This document shows, one piece after another, positions 62,519 to 64,000 of a stretch of 64,000 nt of DNA. The translations under genes were made by a program, and so were the position numbers. Source of the DNA: Caballeronia sp. INDeC2. Its GTDB lineage: Bacteria > Pseudomonadota > Gammaproteobacteria > Burkholderiales > Burkholderiaceae. The stretch's first letter is position 1; every line of letters starts with the position of its first letter. The DNA is taken from positions 123,666 through 187,665 of the forward strand of contig NZ_JALQDG010000026.1 of the NCBI RefSeq assembly GCF_023631325.1, in the 5' to 3' direction. The notes below the pieces were generated by a model that saw only the letters and a program-made list of their open reading frames with translations, made no database searches and was not told the origin of the DNA.

Positions 62519-62607
62519 AGAGCGCTCGCACGATACCTGATGCATCGGTCGACGACCAGTGATCGTAATTGAGATAAATAGTATAACGAAATTATGGAGA
62601 CAACGCA

Positions 62608-63792
62608 GTGAGAAAGACAATCAGTATTGCCATATCGCTATTGGGTGTGTCGGGAAGCGCTCAAGCGCAGTCGAGCGTCGTCCTGTACGGGATCATCGAT
62701 GCGGGATTCGCGTACACGTCCAACGAAGCGCCCGCGGTCGGAAAACCCGGAGAACATCGATTTAGAATGCTTTCCGGCAGCCTGAGCGGAGAGCGCTGGG
62801 GCTTGAAGGGGACCGAAGCGCTTGGCGCCGGACTGAATGCGATTTTTACGCTGGAAAATGGCTTTTACAGCATGAACGGAAAGTTCGCACAGGGCGGACT
62901 GGAGTTTGGTAGGCAGGCTTTCGTCGGTTTGTCCAGCGACCGCTTCGGCACCGTCACGATGGGACGCCAGTACGACTTCGCTGAAATGATCCAACCCATG
63001 CTGTCATGGAACCAATTCATTGGGCCGTTCGGCGCACATGTCGGCGATAACGACAATCTCTATCAGACGGTGCGAACAAACAACTCGATCAAGTACCAGT
63101 CACCGGTCGTGTCTGGTCTGACATTCGGCGCGATCTACGGGTTCAGTAATCAGGCGTCGGGACAGAACGGCGTTGGCTTTGCCAACAATCGCGAATACAA
63201 TTTCGGCGCGTCCTACGTGCAAGGTCCGCTCAGACTTGCTGCCAGCTATATGCGGCTCGACAATCCATCGGCGGCCAACAACACGAACCCGGACGGCGCG
63301 GTTGCCGCAAATCAGTACACGCTCGGCGCGTCGAGCATCTTCTATAATTATTCGCCGGTCGCACGGCAAAGTGTTGTGGCAGCGGGGGGCGCATACGCGT
63401 TCTCGTTCGCAACGCTCGCGTTCGTCTACAGCAATACGACACTGATTTATGGCGACGGCACGCGCCTCCGTCTACGCAATTACGAAATTAATGGGAAGAA
63501 GTTTCTCACGCCATCCGTGCTGGTAGGGATCGGCTACACCTATACGTCGGGCTCGGGGCAGGACGGGATGAGCATTAAACCGTTCGCCAGCGGCAATCAT
63601 CCGTCCTGGCATCAAATAAATCTCGGAGCAGAATACCTCTTGTCGAAGAGGACGTTGTTACACGTGGCGACGATTGTTCAGTTCGCAACCAAAGACGCAA
63701 CGACGGCAGCGATCAACTACGACGGTGCGGTTACAGGTAGCAACGGTTACAAACAGGTCAGTGTCGTGGCGGGATTGCGCCACACATTCTAA
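62608..63792 (+). CDS. Trimeric general porin, second copy
   Basis: The 394-residue protein resembles the porin at 37234: signal KTISIAISLLGVSGSAQA, first strand QSSVVLYGIIDAGFAYTSNE, LNAIFTLENGFYSMNGKFAQ, FGRQAFVGLSSDRFGTVTMG, and a C-terminal VVAGLRHTF ending in Phe. The start codon is GTG with atggaga upstream. It closes the aromatic operon and probably admits its substrate. An ATAGTA-N-AACGAA element is shared with the region before the monooxygenase gene. Confidence 0.92.
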   Translation: MRKTISIAISLLGVSGSAQAQSSVVLYGIIDAGFAYTSNEAPAVGKPGEHRFRMLSGSLSGERWGLKGTEALGAGLNAIFTLENGFYSMNGKFAQGGLEFGRQAFVGLSSDRFGTVTMGRQYDFAEMIQPMLSWNQFIGPFGAHVGDNDNLYQTVRTNNSIKYQSPVVSGLTFGAIYGFSNQASGQNGVGFANNREYNFGASYVQGPLRLAASYMRLDNPSAANNTNPDGAVAANQYTLGASSIFYNYSPVARQSVVAAGGAYAFSFATLAFVYSNTTLIYGDGTRLRLRNYEINGKKFLTPSVLVGIGYTYTSGSGQDGMSIKPFASGNHPSWHQINLGAEYLLSKRTLLHVATIVQFATKDATTAAINYDGAVTGSNGYKQVSVVAGLRHTF

Positions 63793-64000
63793 TCTGCGAT
63801 CGCGGATATCCACCCGCGCCGACGACTTCTTAACACTGCCAAAACTGTCACCTGCTCGCAGGAAGGGGGGGCCGAAATGCACCACATCGTGCCGTGATCC
63901 TCTTGATGAGAGGGGCCGAGAGGGGTAAGCGGCTCGCCTAGGCCGTGTGTAGAGGCGTCCGCGCCTGGGCGCAGGATTGCCTCAGGTGGAGCGGCTAGAT
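63793..64000. other. Window end, no supported gene
   Basis: The last 208 bases after the porin stop hold no recognisable coding sequence, promoter or terminator that can be supported. Confidence 0.4.

Overview
The window is GC-rich DNA with the gene content of a Burkholderia sensu lato chromosome or megaplasmid (Paraburkholderia/Caballeronia-like). Support comes from several Burkholderia-type trimeric porins, dense LysR/TetR-regulated catabolic operons, and remnants of IS5, IS30, IS630, IS1182 and ISNCY-like elements and group II introns. No rRNA, tRNA, CRISPR or phage module was seen.

Region 1 (1-17.3 kb) is a graveyard of mobile elements and broken genes. It holds a truncated IS5 transposase next to a decayed hypothetical gene, an intact IS630-family element with near-perfect terminal repeats, tails of IS1182 and IS30 transposases, a frameshifted marC-like gene, and a cbpA chaperone gene split by an internally deleted insertion sequence. 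It also holds the 3' part of putA, a decayed alpha-hydroxy-acid dehydrogenase, and the tails of two different group II introns lying end to end. Apparently intact genes here are an Ivy-like periplasmic protein, a 1.3-kb-residue autotransporter, cbpM and one small hypothetical gene.

Region 2 (17.5-27.8 kb) is one coherent catabolic locus. A RutR-like TetR regulator precedes an operator palindrome that overlaps a good sigma70 promoter. Next come a creatininase-family hydrolase, an ABC importer (ATPase, permease, NMT1/THI5-like binding protein), an FAD-linked oxidase, a Rid-family protein, a VanB-type flavin/2Fe-2S reductase, an OprD-like porin and a cytosine-deaminase-like amidohydrolase. The set suggests uptake and breakdown of a nitrogen heterocycle, possibly pyrimidine- or hydantoin-like. 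The substrate cannot be read from the sequence.

Region 3 (28.9-38.4 kb) has a leftward operon (MFS transporter, Ldh2-type dehydrogenase, acyl-CoA ligase) facing a rightward one (DUF35 protein, thiolase-like protein, SMP-30 lactonase). A LysR regulator and a porin follow.

Region 4 (38.5-53.1 kb) carries a semialdehyde dehydrogenase, ETF and ETF:quinone oxidoreductase. It also carries what looks like a complete route for a C5 branched dicarboxylate: an acyl-CoA dehydrogenase with an N-terminal extension as in methylsuccinyl-CoA dehydrogenase, a class III CoA-transferase, an acetyl-CoA hydrolase/transferase-type CoA-transferase, a mesaconyl/itaconyl-CoA hydratase-like protein and a CitE-type lyase. 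The inferred flow is methylsuccinate, mesaconate or itaconate to citramalyl-CoA, then acetyl-CoA plus pyruvate, with electrons leaving through ETF and ETF-QO.

Region 5 (53.1-63.8 kb) is an aromatic-type operon downstream of a TetR gene: two-component flavin monooxygenase, flavin reductase, two tandem exported ACMSD-like amidohydrolases, a fumarylacetoacetase-family hydrolase, a type I extradiol dioxygenase, a lipoprotein amidohydrolase and a porin. A broken second copy of the fumarylacetoacetase gene lies at its left edge.
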